A stretch of DNA of 43,588 bases from Akkermansia sp. (GCA_022787425.1 JALFWB010000056.1:1-43588), one strand, 5' to 3'; counted from the stretch's first letter, positions 15,260-23,763 are shown. The notes: a model not told the origin generated them from the letters alone. Numbers and translations are program-made.

Positions 15260-16144
15260 ATGCGCCGCGCCTGCTGCCTCCTTCTACTCGCTGCCCTGAC
15301 CACCCTCCCTAGCCTTGCCGCCGGGGATTCGGCGGCCTCCGGGGGGTGCTCTCCCGTGCTCAAGACGCGGGGGCCGCGAGTCGCCACCGGTCACCGAACC
15401 TCCCGTCGCACGGCGGAAGCTGCCTTCGGATCCTGTGTCCTGCGCGCGGTGGCAGCCATGCCGCAGGGCGGTGGTTACTCAACGGATGATGACGCCATGG
15501 ATGCCTTGGCCTGCAAAGCAATCGTTTGGGATGCTGAAAAGAACGGTCTGCGTCTCTATCCTAAGGAAGCGCAGCCTACATTTTGCTCCGCTGCTTGCTA
15601 TGTTGTGCTTCTGAATGCCCTGCGGCAGTGGTGTGCGGCTCACAAATACTCCCTGTCCTCCCGGGCCCTGAGCCTCATGATGCCCGAGCTACGCCAGCCG
15701 GATGGGCTCCGCGTTTGGGGGCGCGTCAATGCCAATGGGCCGGGGCTGGCCAAGCTGGTGGCAGATACGCACACCGGAGTCAATTTCAACGACCTCCGTC
15801 TCGCGCGTCCGGGGGATTTCCTCAAGTTCTTCTGGTCGGAAGAGATCGGCTCCGCCGAGCGAGGTCACATGGTCGTCTTCTTGGGCACAGAGAAGGTCAA
15901 GGACAAGCTCTGCATCCGCTATTGGTCCGCCAACAAGCCGGACGGATGCAGCATTCGCAGCGTCCCCGTGGATCTCATGCACCACCTCATCTTTACCCGG
16001 ATCACCCACCCGGAGAATTTCGCCAACGTGACCCGTCTCCCGGAGTGTGACCCCATGCTGGTCGGCATGCAGCAGCGCCCCTACACTTGGCAGGAGGTCG
16101 TCTCCGCCTGCCGAATCATCCTCCCATCTCCCAAACGCCCCTGA
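15260..16144 (+). CDS. Secreted protein with papain/NlpC-like triad (294 aa)
   Basis: The protein starts with a signal peptide (MRRACCLLLLAALTTLPSLA). The mature part has Cys109 in PTFCSAACYVVLLNAL at the start of a hydrophobic helix, then LARPGDFLKFFW, His203 in RGHMVVFLG and Asn225 in RYWSAN. This Cys-(RPGD)-His-polar order and spacing is the pattern of the NlpC/P60-CHAP superfamily, whose members cut peptidoglycan peptides or amides. I see the pattern but recognise no named family, so the enzymatic role is an inference. It is the last gene of the lipoprotein-nspC unit and is followed, after 126 gene-free bases, by a good terminator. Confidence 0.72.
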   Translation: MRRACCLLLLAALTTLPSLAAGDSAASGGCSPVLKTRGPRVATGHRTSRRTAEAAFGSCVLRAVAAMPQGGGYSTDDDAMDALACKAIVWDAEKNGLRLYPKEAQPTFCSAACYVVLLNALRQWCAAHKYSLSSRALSLMMPELRQPDGLRVWGRVNANGPGLAKLVADTHTGVNFNDLRLARPGDFLKFFWSEEIGSAERGHMVVFLGTEKVKDKLCIRYWSANKPDGCSIRSVPVDLMHHLIFTRITHPENFANVTRLPECDPMLVGMQQRPYTWQEVVSACRIILPSPKRP

Positions 16145-16270
16145 CCCCCGCAGTTTTTTTCTCTTTTTTTGAACAAAGCCCCCACCCCGGGTGTCTTTAC
16201 CTACAGGTGAACCGCTTGAGTTTTTCAAGAGAAGTTCTTTTTTCATGTGATTTCAGAGTTGATTGGGAGG

Positions 16271-16307
16271 AGCACGGAACGTTGGGAAACGCTCCGTGCT
16301 TCTTTAA
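16271..16307 (+). terminator. Terminator after the papain-like gene
   Basis: AGCACGGA-a-CGTT pairs with AACG-c-TCCGTGCT (16271-16300), followed by TTCTTTAAATTTT. The tail is T-rich on the plus strand only. Confidence 0.75.
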
Positions 16308-16386
16308 ATTTTGATCGGGTCGGTTTTTAGGGTACTGAATGTCGTTTTGGGTGGCGAGATGTTGCGGATGAGGACAGAAAAGGGGC

Positions 16387-16414
16387 TTGCATCGGTGGCG
16401 GGAGGGTGTATAAT
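16387..16414 (+). promoter_or_regulatory. Promoter of the lipase-like lipoprotein gene, leaderless
   Basis: TTGCAT (16387-16392), 16-base spacer, consensus TATAAT (16409-16414), then 7 bases to the ATG at 16422. This rules out the longer in-frame extension that starts at 16311. Confidence 0.65.
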
Positions 16415-16421
16415 AGTAGAG

Positions 16422-18116
16422 ATGAAGGCGAAAGAGACCCTCTGTGTTTTTGTTTGTGTACTCTGTGTTCTGATAGGCGGGTGTGCGCCGCGTCCGTTGT
16501 TGCCGCCGGCTTTTACTCCGGTATCGGCGCGTGGGGAGGGTGCGGCTGTGCTGGTGGAGGAGATGCGCGGGCAGTGGGCGGAGCTGCGGCGGCCGAACCT
16601 GAGCCCCGAGGAGCGCGGGAAGGTCATGGCGGCCTATAACCGTGCGCTGCTGGATCTGTTGCGCGCCATGCGTCACCAGGCTCTGCAGGTGCGCGACGGC
16701 AAGTTGCACCCGGAGCAGGCGCCTTTGCTGCAGGCCGTCACCGTGCGCTATGCGGACATGCCCGGTACGCACCGCTACAGTACCAAAGAGCTGTATGAGG
16801 ATATCGTTCCCGCCGATGATGTTCCCATGGAAGACCCGACCGAGCACTACCACGAACCCGGCCTCGGTGTGCCCGTGGTGGGTGTGGTGCCCTGGGACCG
16901 CCTCAAGCACCTCGGCCCGCAGGCCAAGGTACACTTCAGTGCCAAGGGAACGGTGAGCACCATGACTGCCGTTCTGGACTTCCCCCGGGGCAGCACCCGT
17001 CCGGAGCTCGTCTTCCTCCGCCGACTGCGGCAGGATACCTACCCCGTCGGGCGACTGCGCTATCAACTCGCCGCCGACTTCTCCGCCCCGCTGGAGGTGT
17101 ACTGGGGGCTCACGCGAGTGAAGGATAACCGCTGGCTGGGCATGCTTCGCCCGCAGGCCCTGCGCCCTCTGGAGGGGCTGAGCAGTGCGGAGGAGTACAA
17201 CCCGCGCAAAATCCCCGTCATTCTCACGCATGGTCTCATGTCCAGCGCCGGCACCTGGGATAAGCTGGTGAACCGCCTGATGACCGTCAAGGAGATCCGT
17301 GACACCTACCAATTCTGGTATTTCAACTACCCCACCGGCATCTCCTGGGTGGTGACGGCGGCGGAATACCGCAAGGCCCTAGCGAACGCCCGCGCGGTGC
17401 TGGACCCCGAGCGTAAGAACCGCAACTGGGACCGCATGGTCGTTGTCGGCCACTCCATGGGCGGCCTGATCACCCACTACAGCCAGTGCGAAAACCCCTG
17501 GGACATGCTCCGCAGCTTGCCGGATAACCTGCGCCCCGCCCCCGAGATGCTGCAGGCCCGCTACATCGACGAACCCTTCGACAACCCCCGCCGCGAGGCC
17601 TTCCGGGAGCAATTCTACTTCCGCCCCGTGCAGGCCGGTTTGGTGGTGTACATGGCCACCCCGCACCGGGGAGCCCCGCTGGCAAGCTACCGCATCGTAG
17701 CCTTCCTTACGCGTCTGGTGGAGCTGCCCACCAATCTGCTGAGTGCCGCGGTTGACCTCGTGACCCTGCAACAGGACTCCCTGCTGGCTGACCCCTCTCA
17801 GTTGACGGACTGGTTCACCAGCGTGGGCCAGCTCTCGCCGAGCAGCTACTCTATACGCGGCTTGGCGCCCCTGCGCGTGCGCCCCGCCCGCACCCACTCC
17901 GTCATCGGTGTCAAGCGTTGCCCGCCGGGGGGACAGCTCGCGCGCAGCAGCGACGGCGTGGTGCCGTACTATTCCTCTCACCTGAATTGGGGGACGGAGA
18001 CAACCGTGCTCAGTGACCATTCCGTGCAGGATACGAAGACGGCGGCGGTGGATTTGGCGCGCTTGCTGCTGGAATACGCCCGCGCATGCGAAAAAGAGTC
18101 GGGCAAGTGCAATTAA
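16422..18116 (+). CDS. Lipase-like alpha/beta-hydrolase lipoprotein
   Basis: A 564-residue protein with a lipoprotein signal ending in VLIGGC (Cys21). After an N-terminal region of about 260 residues without a recognised fold comes an alpha/beta-hydrolase domain: PVILTHGLMSSAGTWD (oxyanion-hole HG), then VVVGHSMGG at about 340-348 with nucleophile Ser345, and MATPHRGAPLA. A late His in LSDHSVQD is a candidate for the triad. This is the layout of membrane-anchored triacylglycerol lipase or esterase-like proteins; substrate is unknown. Start chosen from the signal peptide and the promoter 7 bases upstream. The next gene has its own promoter right after this stop. Confidence 0.87.
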   Translation: MKAKETLCVFVCVLCVLIGGCAPRPLLPPAFTPVSARGEGAAVLVEEMRGQWAELRRPNLSPEERGKVMAAYNRALLDLLRAMRHQALQVRDGKLHPEQAPLLQAVTVRYADMPGTHRYSTKELYEDIVPADDVPMEDPTEHYHEPGLGVPVVGVVPWDRLKHLGPQAKVHFSAKGTVSTMTAVLDFPRGSTRPELVFLRRLRQDTYPVGRLRYQLAADFSAPLEVYWGLTRVKDNRWLGMLRPQALRPLEGLSSAEEYNPRKIPVILTHGLMSSAGTWDKLVNRLMTVKEIRDTYQFWYFNYPTGISWVVTAAEYRKALANARAVLDPERKNRNWDRMVVVGHSMGGLITHYSQCENPWDMLRSLPDNLRPAPEMLQARYIDEPFDNPRREAFREQFYFRPVQAGLVVYMATPHRGAPLASYRIVAFLTRLVELPTNLLSAAVDLVTLQQDSLLADPSQLTDWFTSVGQLSPSSYSIRGLAPLRVRPARTHSVIGVKRCPPGGQLARSSDGVVPYYSSHLNWGTETTVLSDHSVQDTKTAAVDLARLLLEYARACEKESGKCN

Positions 18117-18119
18117 GCA

Positions 18120-18148
18120 TTGCAAAGCGCGGCGCGTTCTGGTACAAT
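18120..18148 (+). promoter_or_regulatory. Promoter of the polyprenyl synthase/cysE operon
   Basis: TTGCAA (18120-18125), 17-base spacer, TACAAT (18143-18148). Transcription would start near 18155 and leave a leader of about 34 bases. Confidence 0.6.
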
Positions 18149-18188
18149 CGCCGCCGCGCCCGTGCAGTGTGCGCGCCCCACCTTCGTC

Positions 18189-19199
18189 ATGAGTTTTCCT
18201 TTCTTCAGTAAACTGCGCAACCGCAAGGCTCAGATCAAAATCATCAAGCATGAGCTGGAGCGGGTGCGTGCGTGTATTGCCGAGCAGGCTGCAGCCTACG
18301 ATTCCTACACGCGCCGCTATATGGAGCAGATCTGTGAGGGGCGCGGTAAGATGATCCGCCCGGGGCTGGTGTTGCTGACCGCTGCCGCCACCGGCGGGGT
18401 GAAGGATGAGCACATCACTTTCGCTGCCATCATGGAGATGATCCACATGGCCTCCCTCATTCACGATGACGTGCTGGACAAGGCGGACACGCGGCGGGAC
18501 AACCCCACTCCGAATGCCCTCTGGGGTAACGAGCTTGCCGTTCTGCTGGGGGATACCATGCTCTCCCAGGCCATGGTGATGGGCTCGGAGATCGGCGATG
18601 CCCGCTTTGTGCGCCGCATGGCCTTGTCCGTTCGCGACCTCTGCCAGGGCGAGGTGGAGCAGTCAACCCGCTTGTGGGACATCGAGATGTCCCGCGCGGA
18701 TTATTACGAGCTGATCCGCAAGAAGACCGCCACCCTCTTTGCCGCTGCCATGGCCGGCGCGGCTTACCTGCAGGGGCTGGATGACGAGATGGTGGAAAAC
18801 CTGCAACGCATGGGCACCCTGCTCGGTATCTCTTACCAAATTTACGACGATTGCCTGGACCTGACGGGCGATGACACCGCCGCCGGCAAGACCCTGGGCA
18901 CGGACGCCGAGAAGGGCAAGCTGACCCTGCCCGTCTTCTTCCTGATGGAAAGCAGCTGCGAGGATGTGGCAGCGGATGTACGCCGCCGCCTGGAGAAGCA
19001 CGAGGCCATCGACTACGCCGCCCTGCGCGGCACGGAGGCCTTCCGAGAGGCCATCCGCTGCTCTGTGGAGGAGGGACTGCAGCGCAACGAGGAGGCCCGC
19101 GAGCTGCTGTGGCTGCTGCCGGATAGCCCCGCCCGGGAGGCTTTGGCCGAGATGACTCTGCGGCTGGATGAAATGCTGCGCGATTGCTGCGCGGACTGA
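18189..19199 (+). CDS. Polyprenyl diphosphate synthase (trans, long-chain type)
   Basis: A 336-residue all-helical synthase that condenses isopentenyl diphosphate onto allylic diphosphates to make the long side chain of quinones or similar lipids. The first Asp-rich motif is DDVLDKAD starting at Asp93 with the following RRDNPT, the second is YDDCLD at 219-224, and GRGKMIRP is the substrate-binding lysine-arginine region; all are intact. Small residues before the first motif are consistent with long-chain (C35-C45) products, but chain length is not certain. The frame could start 23 codons earlier, but that part is the promoter, so the ATG at 18189 is chosen. cysE follows 4 bases after the stop. 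Confidence 0.9.
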   Translation: MSFPFFSKLRNRKAQIKIIKHELERVRACIAEQAAAYDSYTRRYMEQICEGRGKMIRPGLVLLTAAATGGVKDEHITFAAIMEMIHMASLIHDDVLDKADTRRDNPTPNALWGNELAVLLGDTMLSQAMVMGSEIGDARFVRRMALSVRDLCQGEVEQSTRLWDIEMSRADYYELIRKKTATLFAAAMAGAAYLQGLDDEMVENLQRMGTLLGISYQIYDDCLDLTGDDTAAGKTLGTDAEKGKLTLPVFFLMESSCEDVAADVRRRLEKHEAIDYAALRGTEAFREAIRCSVEEGLQRNEEARELLWLLPDSPAREALAEMTLRLDEMLRDCCAD

Positions 19200-19203
19200 G
19201 CCT

Positions 19204-20028
19204 ATGGAACTGCGCCCGGAATACATGGAACCCCGCCGCCCCGGTATGGCGGAGAGCGTGTGGCAGGATATTTACGCCGCTGCCCAACAGGCCGTGGAGC
19301 AGGAGCCGAAGATGGATGGCTTGCTGGATGACGTGGTGCTCAGCCGCCATTCGCTCACCAATGCTGTGGCGGTGCGCCTGGCGCGCAAGCTCTCCCGCCG
19401 GGATATGGGGCGGGATGACCTAGAGCCGCTCTTCCGCACCATCCTGCGCAGTAACCCGGGCGTGGTGGAGTGCATGGCGGCGGATCTGCAGGCCATTGTG
19501 GAGCGCGATGCCGCCTGCCACAGCGCGCTGGAGCCGCTGCTTTTCTTCAAGGGTTTTCACGCCTTGGCCACCTACCGCATTGCCCATGTGCTCTGGCAGC
19601 AGGGGCGGCATCTGCTGGCGCTGTATTTCCAGAGTGCGGGCAGTGAGGTGTTCAGTATCGATATTCACCCCGCCGCGCGCATCGGTTGCGGCATTTTGCT
19701 GGACCACGGGGCGGGTTTTGTAGTGGGTGAGACGGCGATTGTGGAGAACGATGTCTCTCTCTTCCATGAGGTGACGCTGGGCGGTACGGGTAAGGAGAAG
19801 GGAGGCGCGCGCCACCCCATTGTCCGCAGCGGGGTTCTCATCGGCGCGGGGGCCAAGGTGCTCGGGCGGGTGGAGATAGGCGAGTGCGCTCGCGTGGCGG
19901 CTTCCTCGGTGGTGCTGGCGGATGTGCCGCCGCATACCACGGTGGCGGGTGTGCCGGCGGTGCCTGTGGGCTGCACGGGGATGTGCCGTCCTGCTATGGA
20001 GATGACCCAGTGCTTGGATGAATCATGA
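19204..20028 (+). CDS. cysE: Serine O-acetyltransferase
   Basis: Acetylates L-serine with acetyl-CoA in the first step of cysteine synthesis. The 274-residue protein has the helical N-terminal domain (about 15-140, including LLFFKGFHALATYRIAHVLW) and a left-handed beta-helix from IDIHPAARIGCGILLDHGAG to the C-terminus, with the FHEVTLGGTGK loop and RHPIV that form the active site and CoA pocket. The C-terminal tail is short. It starts 4 bases after the synthase stop and its stop overlaps the next start (ATGA), so it is mid-operon. cysK is absent from the window. Confidence 0.93.
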   Translation: MELRPEYMEPRRPGMAESVWQDIYAAAQQAVEQEPKMDGLLDDVVLSRHSLTNAVAVRLARKLSRRDMGRDDLEPLFRTILRSNPGVVECMAADLQAIVERDAACHSALEPLLFFKGFHALATYRIAHVLWQQGRHLLALYFQSAGSEVFSIDIHPAARIGCGILLDHGAGFVVGETAIVENDVSLFHEVTLGGTGKEKGGARHPIVRSGVLIGAGAKVLGRVEIGECARVAASSVVLADVPPHTTVAGVPAVPVGCTGMCRPAMEMTQCLDES

Positions 20029-21605
20029 TAACCGAGGTGGACATACACATGCCGCTGCCCCGTGCTCTGCGGGAGGAGGCGCAGCGTAAGGCGGTGGCGA
20101 ATGCTCTGCAGATCTCGCCTGCGCGCGTGCAGGGGATGCGTCTGCTGAAGGAGAGTATCGATGCGCGGCGGCGTCCCATCTGCAAGCAGTTGCGCCTGCT
20201 GGTGGCGGTGGATGAGCCGCTGCCGCCGCAGGAGTTGCCCGTGCGGCATTATGCGCCGGTGGGGGAGGGGGCGCATCGGGTCATCATCGTGGGCAGTGGG
20301 CCCGGTGGCTTGTTCGCGGCTCTGCGTTGCCTGGAGCTGGGGATGCGGCCCATCGTGCTGGAGCGCGGTAAGGATGTCTCGGCGCGGCGTTTTGACCTGC
20401 AGCCCGTTAATTGCCGCGGTTTTGTGGTGGAGGATTCGAACTATTGCTTCGGTGAGGGCGGGGCCGGTACTTTCTCGGACGGTAAGCTGTATACGCGCGC
20501 TACCAAGCGCGGGCCCGTGGCAGAGGTGTATGAGACCTTCGTGGCGCACGGGGCGGATCCCGCCATCCTGACGGATGCTCACCCGCATGTTGGTTCTAAC
20601 AAGCTGCCGAATATCATCAAGGCCATACGCACGAGTATCATCAACGCGGGGGGCGAGGTGCATTTCCGCTCGCGGGTGGTGGCACTGCTGACGGCGCGGG
20701 GCGGCACGCGGGTCTGCGGGGTGCGGACGGCGGACGGTACGGAGTACACGGGCTGCGCGGTGATTCTGGCGACGGGGCACAGCGCGCGGGATGTCTACCG
20801 CATGCTGCGGGATATGGGGTTGCTGCTGGAGCGCAAGCCGTTCGCGGTGGGGGTGCGTATCGAGCACCCCCAGTCGCTCATCGATGCGGTGCAGTACCAC
20901 CTGCGTCCCGGTGCTCCGCGGCCGGAGGGGCTGCCGGCGGCGCGTTATACGCTGGCGACGTCTATCGAGGGGCGGGGGGTGCATTCGTTCTGCATGTGCC
21001 CGGGGGGCTTCATTGTGCCGGCCGCTACGGAGAATGATGAGGTGGTGGTCAACGGTATGTCGCTTTCGCGTCGTAATTCGCCTTTCTCTAATTCCGGTTT
21101 CGTGGTGACGGTGGAGCCGGAGGATACGGATGCCTTCCTGCGGGAGCACGGGGCTCTGTCCGGTATCGCTTATCAGAAGGCACTGGAGGTGGCGACCTCG
21201 CAGGCGGGCGGGGGCATGATGCGTGCGCCGGCTCAGCGGGTGCAGGATTTCCTGGCCGGGCGGGTGTCCGCGAGCCTGCCTGTCACGAGCTATCACCCCG
21301 GCATCACGCCCTGGGATCTCAATGCGCTGCTGCCGCCGAGTGTGTGCTTGCGCATGCGGGAGGGGCTGGTGTTCTTTGACCGCAAGCTGCGGGGCTTCGC
21401 GGGCGAGGATGCTCTGCTCATCGGCTGCGAGACGCGTACCAGCTCGCCCGTGCGCATCCCGCGCGATGCCTCTACCCTGCAGCACCCGCAGCTCGCGGGG
21501 CTCTTCCCCTGCGGCGAGGGGGCGGGCTTTGCGGGCGGTATCGTTTCCGCCGCTCTCGATGGACGCCGCTGCGCCGAGGCTGTTCAGCAAATGCCGCTGT
21601 CATGA
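20025..21605 (+). CDS. FAD-dependent oxidoreductase of the COG2509 type
   Basis: A 526-residue flavoprotein. The first 80 residues form a small N-terminal domain typical of this group. The dinucleotide-binding fold follows: VIIVGSGPGGLFAAL with GSGPGG at about 90-95, then IVLERGKDVSARRFDL and the conserved SNYCFGEGGAGTFSDGKLYTR. A C-terminal GLFPCGEGAGFAGGIVSAALDG closes the FAD site. Proteins of this COG are widespread but biochemically uncharacterised, so I give no reaction. It overlaps cysE by 4 bases (ATGA) and the next gene overlaps it by 4 bases, pointing to coupled translation. Confidence 0.88.
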   Translation: MITEVDIHMPLPRALREEAQRKAVANALQISPARVQGMRLLKESIDARRRPICKQLRLLVAVDEPLPPQELPVRHYAPVGEGAHRVIIVGSGPGGLFAALRCLELGMRPIVLERGKDVSARRFDLQPVNCRGFVVEDSNYCFGEGGAGTFSDGKLYTRATKRGPVAEVYETFVAHGADPAILTDAHPHVGSNKLPNIIKAIRTSIINAGGEVHFRSRVVALLTARGGTRVCGVRTADGTEYTGCAVILATGHSARDVYRMLRDMGLLLERKPFAVGVRIEHPQSLIDAVQYHLRPGAPRPEGLPAARYTLATSIEGRGVHSFCMCPGGFIVPAATENDEVVVNGMSLSRRNSPFSNSGFVVTVEPEDTDAFLREHGALSGIAYQKALEVATSQAGGGMMRAPAQRVQDFLAGRVSASLPVTSYHPGITPWDLNALLPPSVCLRMREGLVFFDRKLRGFAGEDALLIGCETRTSSPVRIPRDASTLQHPQLAGLFPCGEGAGFAGGIVSAALDGRRCAEAVQQMPLS

Positions 21606-21910
21606 AGAAGATCACCGATTGGGAGCACCACGACTGCCGCCACTGCGGTAAGGGTTTCGATTTCTCCGTCACGCTGGAGGGCAGCACCTACCCGGGCGTC
21701 TGCAAGGCCTTGGGTTTCTGCTCACCGGAGTGCCGCGCCGCCTACTACGCCGCCAACCCTCCCGGCTTGCGGGAGCGTTGGTCCATTTTCCTCGCCTCCC
21801 TGGTCTACTGGTTCACCAAACTCGTCTTCTGGGTCCTCGTTGTCGGTCTCATCCTCGGCATCCTCTCCCGCTGGATCGACTTCCCCGCCCTCTTTGCCCC
21901 GGAAAATTGA
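21602..21910 (+). CDS. Small zinc-ribbon membrane protein (102 aa)
   Basis: The N-terminal half has a Cys-x2-Cys (12, 15) and a Cys-x3-Cys (40, 44), with an extra Cys34, forming a probable zinc ribbon. The C-terminal half has a single hydrophobic span (about 60-88) followed by a short polar end. I do not recognise a family name. The design, a metal-binding head on one membrane anchor, occurs in many small proteins of unknown role. Its start overlaps the flavoprotein stop (ATGA), so it is the last gene of the operon. Confidence 0.75.
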   Translation: MKKITDWEHHDCRHCGKGFDFSVTLEGSTYPGVCKALGFCSPECRAAYYAANPPGLRERWSIFLASLVYWFTKLVFWVLVVGLILGILSRWIDFPALFAPEN

Positions 21911-21960
21911 GCTCCCAGCCGATTTTTTTGCCCCGCACCCCTGAATTCTGATTTTTTTCC

Positions 21961-21988
21961 TTGACTTAGCCGCTCATTCCGCTACAAT
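21961..21988 (+). promoter_or_regulatory. Promoter of the lipoprotein pair
   Basis: TTGACT (21961-21966), 16-base spacer, TACAAT (21983-21988). Leader of about 33 bases to the ATG at 22028. Confidence 0.6.
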
Positions 21989-22027
21989 GTTCGCAAGTTG
22001 AGTGCGGTAAACGTCAACTCTATTTTT

Positions 22028-22546
22028 ATGAAAAAGAAGCTCTTTTTGGTGTTGTGCTCCTGCTTCGCAGGGGCGTTGGCTCTCTCCTCCTGCGGCGGCG
22101 GTGGCGGCGGGGACAGCGGCTTGGGGTTGCTCGAACTGCTTGTTCGAGGAAATTCTTCGGTTTTCTTCATCAAGGGTGAGAAGACGGTTAAGGTGACAAG
22201 TACGGGAATGTTCGGTTCCCATTTTGCCAGTGAGACCATGATACAAGCGACTCGGGTTCGAACGAAGTGTGAAACTCCCTCTACCACTTCTACTCCTGTC
22301 ATTTATGCGACATACACGTTGAACTTTCTGGATGGTAAACCAAATACCTTGGTAATAGACTTTAGCGACCTTGAGGATGGGGCTGAGGGTGAGACTGCAA
22401 TTTTGCCTATTGGGAGAGGTGTCACGGTTACTCTTGAACATACAGCGGGGGCTGGTCCTTTTCAGCCTATCTCCACGGGTACTGCATCTTTTCAGGGAGG
22501 TGACACAATCGGATATACCATTGAATTTTCTTCCACTCCCTTATAG
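22028..22546 (+). CDS. Small lipoprotein, unknown family (172 aa)
   Basis: Starts MKKKLFLVLCSCFAGALALSSC with a lipobox (ALSSC, Cys22) followed by seven glycines in the next eight residues or so, a flexible tether. The mature part is rich in Thr, Ser and beta-branched residues and predicts beta-sandwich structure; no motif is recognised. Start chosen from the signal peptide; the frame extends 10 codons upstream but that lies in the leader. It is AT-richer than the surrounding housekeeping genes, and is followed after 6 bases by a second lipoprotein with the same design, so the two are one unit. Confidence 0.72.
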   Translation: MKKKLFLVLCSCFAGALALSSCGGGGGGDSGLGLLELLVRGNSSVFFIKGEKTVKVTSTGMFGSHFASETMIQATRVRTKCETPSTTSTPVIYATYTLNFLDGKPNTLVIDFSDLEDGAEGETAILPIGRGVTVTLEHTAGAGPFQPISTGTASFQGGDTIGYTIEFSSTPL

Positions 22547-22552
22547 GACGAT

Positions 22553-23137
22553 ATGAAACGGTCTCTTGTCTTGTTTGCGACTCTCTTGGGGGCATCCCTA
22601 TTTGCCGGATGCGGTGGGGGGGATCCTGTTGGAAAGAATCCTATCACTTTCCCCAATTCTCCGCTCCTGCAGGAGAATACGAGTAAGGTTGTTTTCTCAG
22701 GAAGCGTGAAGTGCCAAGATGGAATCCGACGAAACGTTCGTCTCACTGTCGAGAACATAGCACGTGGCGAAGCGGATTTGTCCATTGCATTTGGCGATGA
22801 TCCGCAGAATGGTGGCACGTATCCGGGTTATTTCATAGAGACACAACCGAGGGTTTTCACTATTTACACGAAGAATAATCAGAAATTTACGGTAAAATAT
22901 ATACCGCAGGGAAAGACGGAGGAGGTCGATAACAAAATAGCGTTCCCGTACAACTCTCCCTACACAGTTCTGCATTATGAAGGTAATCCTTCCCAAGGTG
23001 TAGTTCAGCTTACTCCGCCGGCCTCAAATGTATGTCGTCTTGAATGGACTGAAACAGTTCCTGCTCAAGACAATAACCCTGCGACGACGAAGGATGGGGC
23101 TGAGTCCGTGGAGTTTACTACACTTTATACGGAATAG
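22553..23137 (+). CDS. Small lipoprotein, unknown family (194 aa)
   Basis: Starts MKRSLVLFATLLGASLFAGC with the lipobox LFAGC (Cys20), then a short Gly-Gly-Gly-Asp tether as in the upstream gene. The mature part alternates charged and beta-type segments (SKVVFSGSVKCQDGIRRNVR; PGYFIETQPRVFTIYTKNN) and has two Cys residues, possibly a disulfide. No family recognised. It is the second gene of the pair, likely fast-evolving surface or periplasmic proteins; similarity between the two is limited to the overall plan. Confidence 0.72.
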   Translation: MKRSLVLFATLLGASLFAGCGGGDPVGKNPITFPNSPLLQENTSKVVFSGSVKCQDGIRRNVRLTVENIARGEADLSIAFGDDPQNGGTYPGYFIETQPRVFTIYTKNNQKFTVKYIPQGKTEEVDNKIAFPYNSPYTVLHYEGNPSQGVVQLTPPASNVCRLEWTETVPAQDNNPATTKDGAESVEFTTLYTE

Positions 23138-23295
23138 CTTCCCGCTATAACAGCCGTGGTTCAGTCGGCCTGCTCCTCATAATCCGAGGGGTGGGCCGGT
23201 TGACTTGAGTGTTGGGAGGTTTGCTATACCCAACCAACCGCCCGAACCTTACCACCCCTGCGGCACGTTTCCTGCACAGGGGTACGCATGCCACC

Positions 23296-23475
23296 GCATT
23301 CGCTGAAATTCGCTGCATTCCACGGAAACCTACTACTTCACCATCATCCAACACCCCCGCATAAACCCAATTCCACCCCCTTCCTACCAACGCAAAACCG
23401 GCGGTCTCATTCCACCTCCCGCACAGCTCCGCCTTCCCTTTATTCCCGAAGTTCCGCGTCCCCCCATAACATTAG
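23296..23475 (-). repeat. Degenerate copy of a dispersed intergenic sequence
   Basis: Read on the minus strand this matches 30211-30345 (plus) in several blocks, for example GACGCGGAA, GCTGTGCGG, CGGGGGTG and GTAGGTTT in the same order, with about 50 extra bases here. In one frame both copies encode a GV-x4-EVVGF peptide. Confidence 0.45.
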
Positions 23476-23531
23476 CTGCCTACTACCGCAGTGCTGAGAA
23501 GTCTGCTGCAGCATCTGCATATCGTCCCATG

Positions 23532-23558
23532 ATCCGTGCAATCCGTGTCATCCGTGGA
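23532..23558 (+). repeat. Three tandem ATCCGTG 9-mers
   Basis: ATCCGTGCA, ATCCGTGTC and ATCCGTGGA follow one another without gap. Similar ATCCGTG runs occur between genes in unrelated bacteria. Confidence 0.75.
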
Positions 23559-23600
23559 CTGCTCTGCCCGGCCCCGGCGACCTCCTCCTCTTCCCCAACC

Positions 23601-23653
23601 TTTGGAGCGAAACTAAAATAAGCACCTCCCTTATTTTAATTTCAGCCTCCAAA
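23601..23653. repeat. Long intergenic hairpin with a third copy of one arm
   Basis: Positions 23601-23622 (from TTTGGAG to AAAATAAG) and 23630-23653 are inverted repeats with one mismatch and a small bulge, separated by a 7-base loop. The core TTAAAATAAGCA recurs directly after the hairpin at 23654-23665. Confidence 0.65.
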
Positions 23654-23763
23654 TTAAAATAAGCAGCTACTCGGGATAAGCTCACCCACCATCGGGAATA
23701 GACCCTCGGTCTCTCGGAGGGGGCTAAAAAATGCGATTTCTGCCGGGTGGGCAGATTATTTGC

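Larger units (their letters stand above)
23138..23763. other. Gene-free, repeat-rich intergenic region
   Basis: No convincing coding frame in 626 bases. It holds a repeat shared with 30199-30345 (23296-23475), three tandem ATCCGTG units (23532-23558) and a long hairpin (23601-23653), then the pnp promoter. The first 150 bases contain two short stems (for example TTGGG with CCCAA) that could end the lipoprotein transcript, but with no T tract. Confidence 0.6.

Noticed and set aside
16311..16421. N-terminal extension of the lipase frame by 37 codons
   Set aside because: It contains the TATAAT promoter, and the ATG at 16422 starts a clean lipoprotein signal peptide.
23150..23215. tRNA-like sequence (AGTCGG D-loop-like, CTCATAATCC anticodon-like stem)
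   Set aside because: No acceptor stem, no T-arm with TTC-purine-A, and the 7-base loop lacks a purine after the anticodon position.
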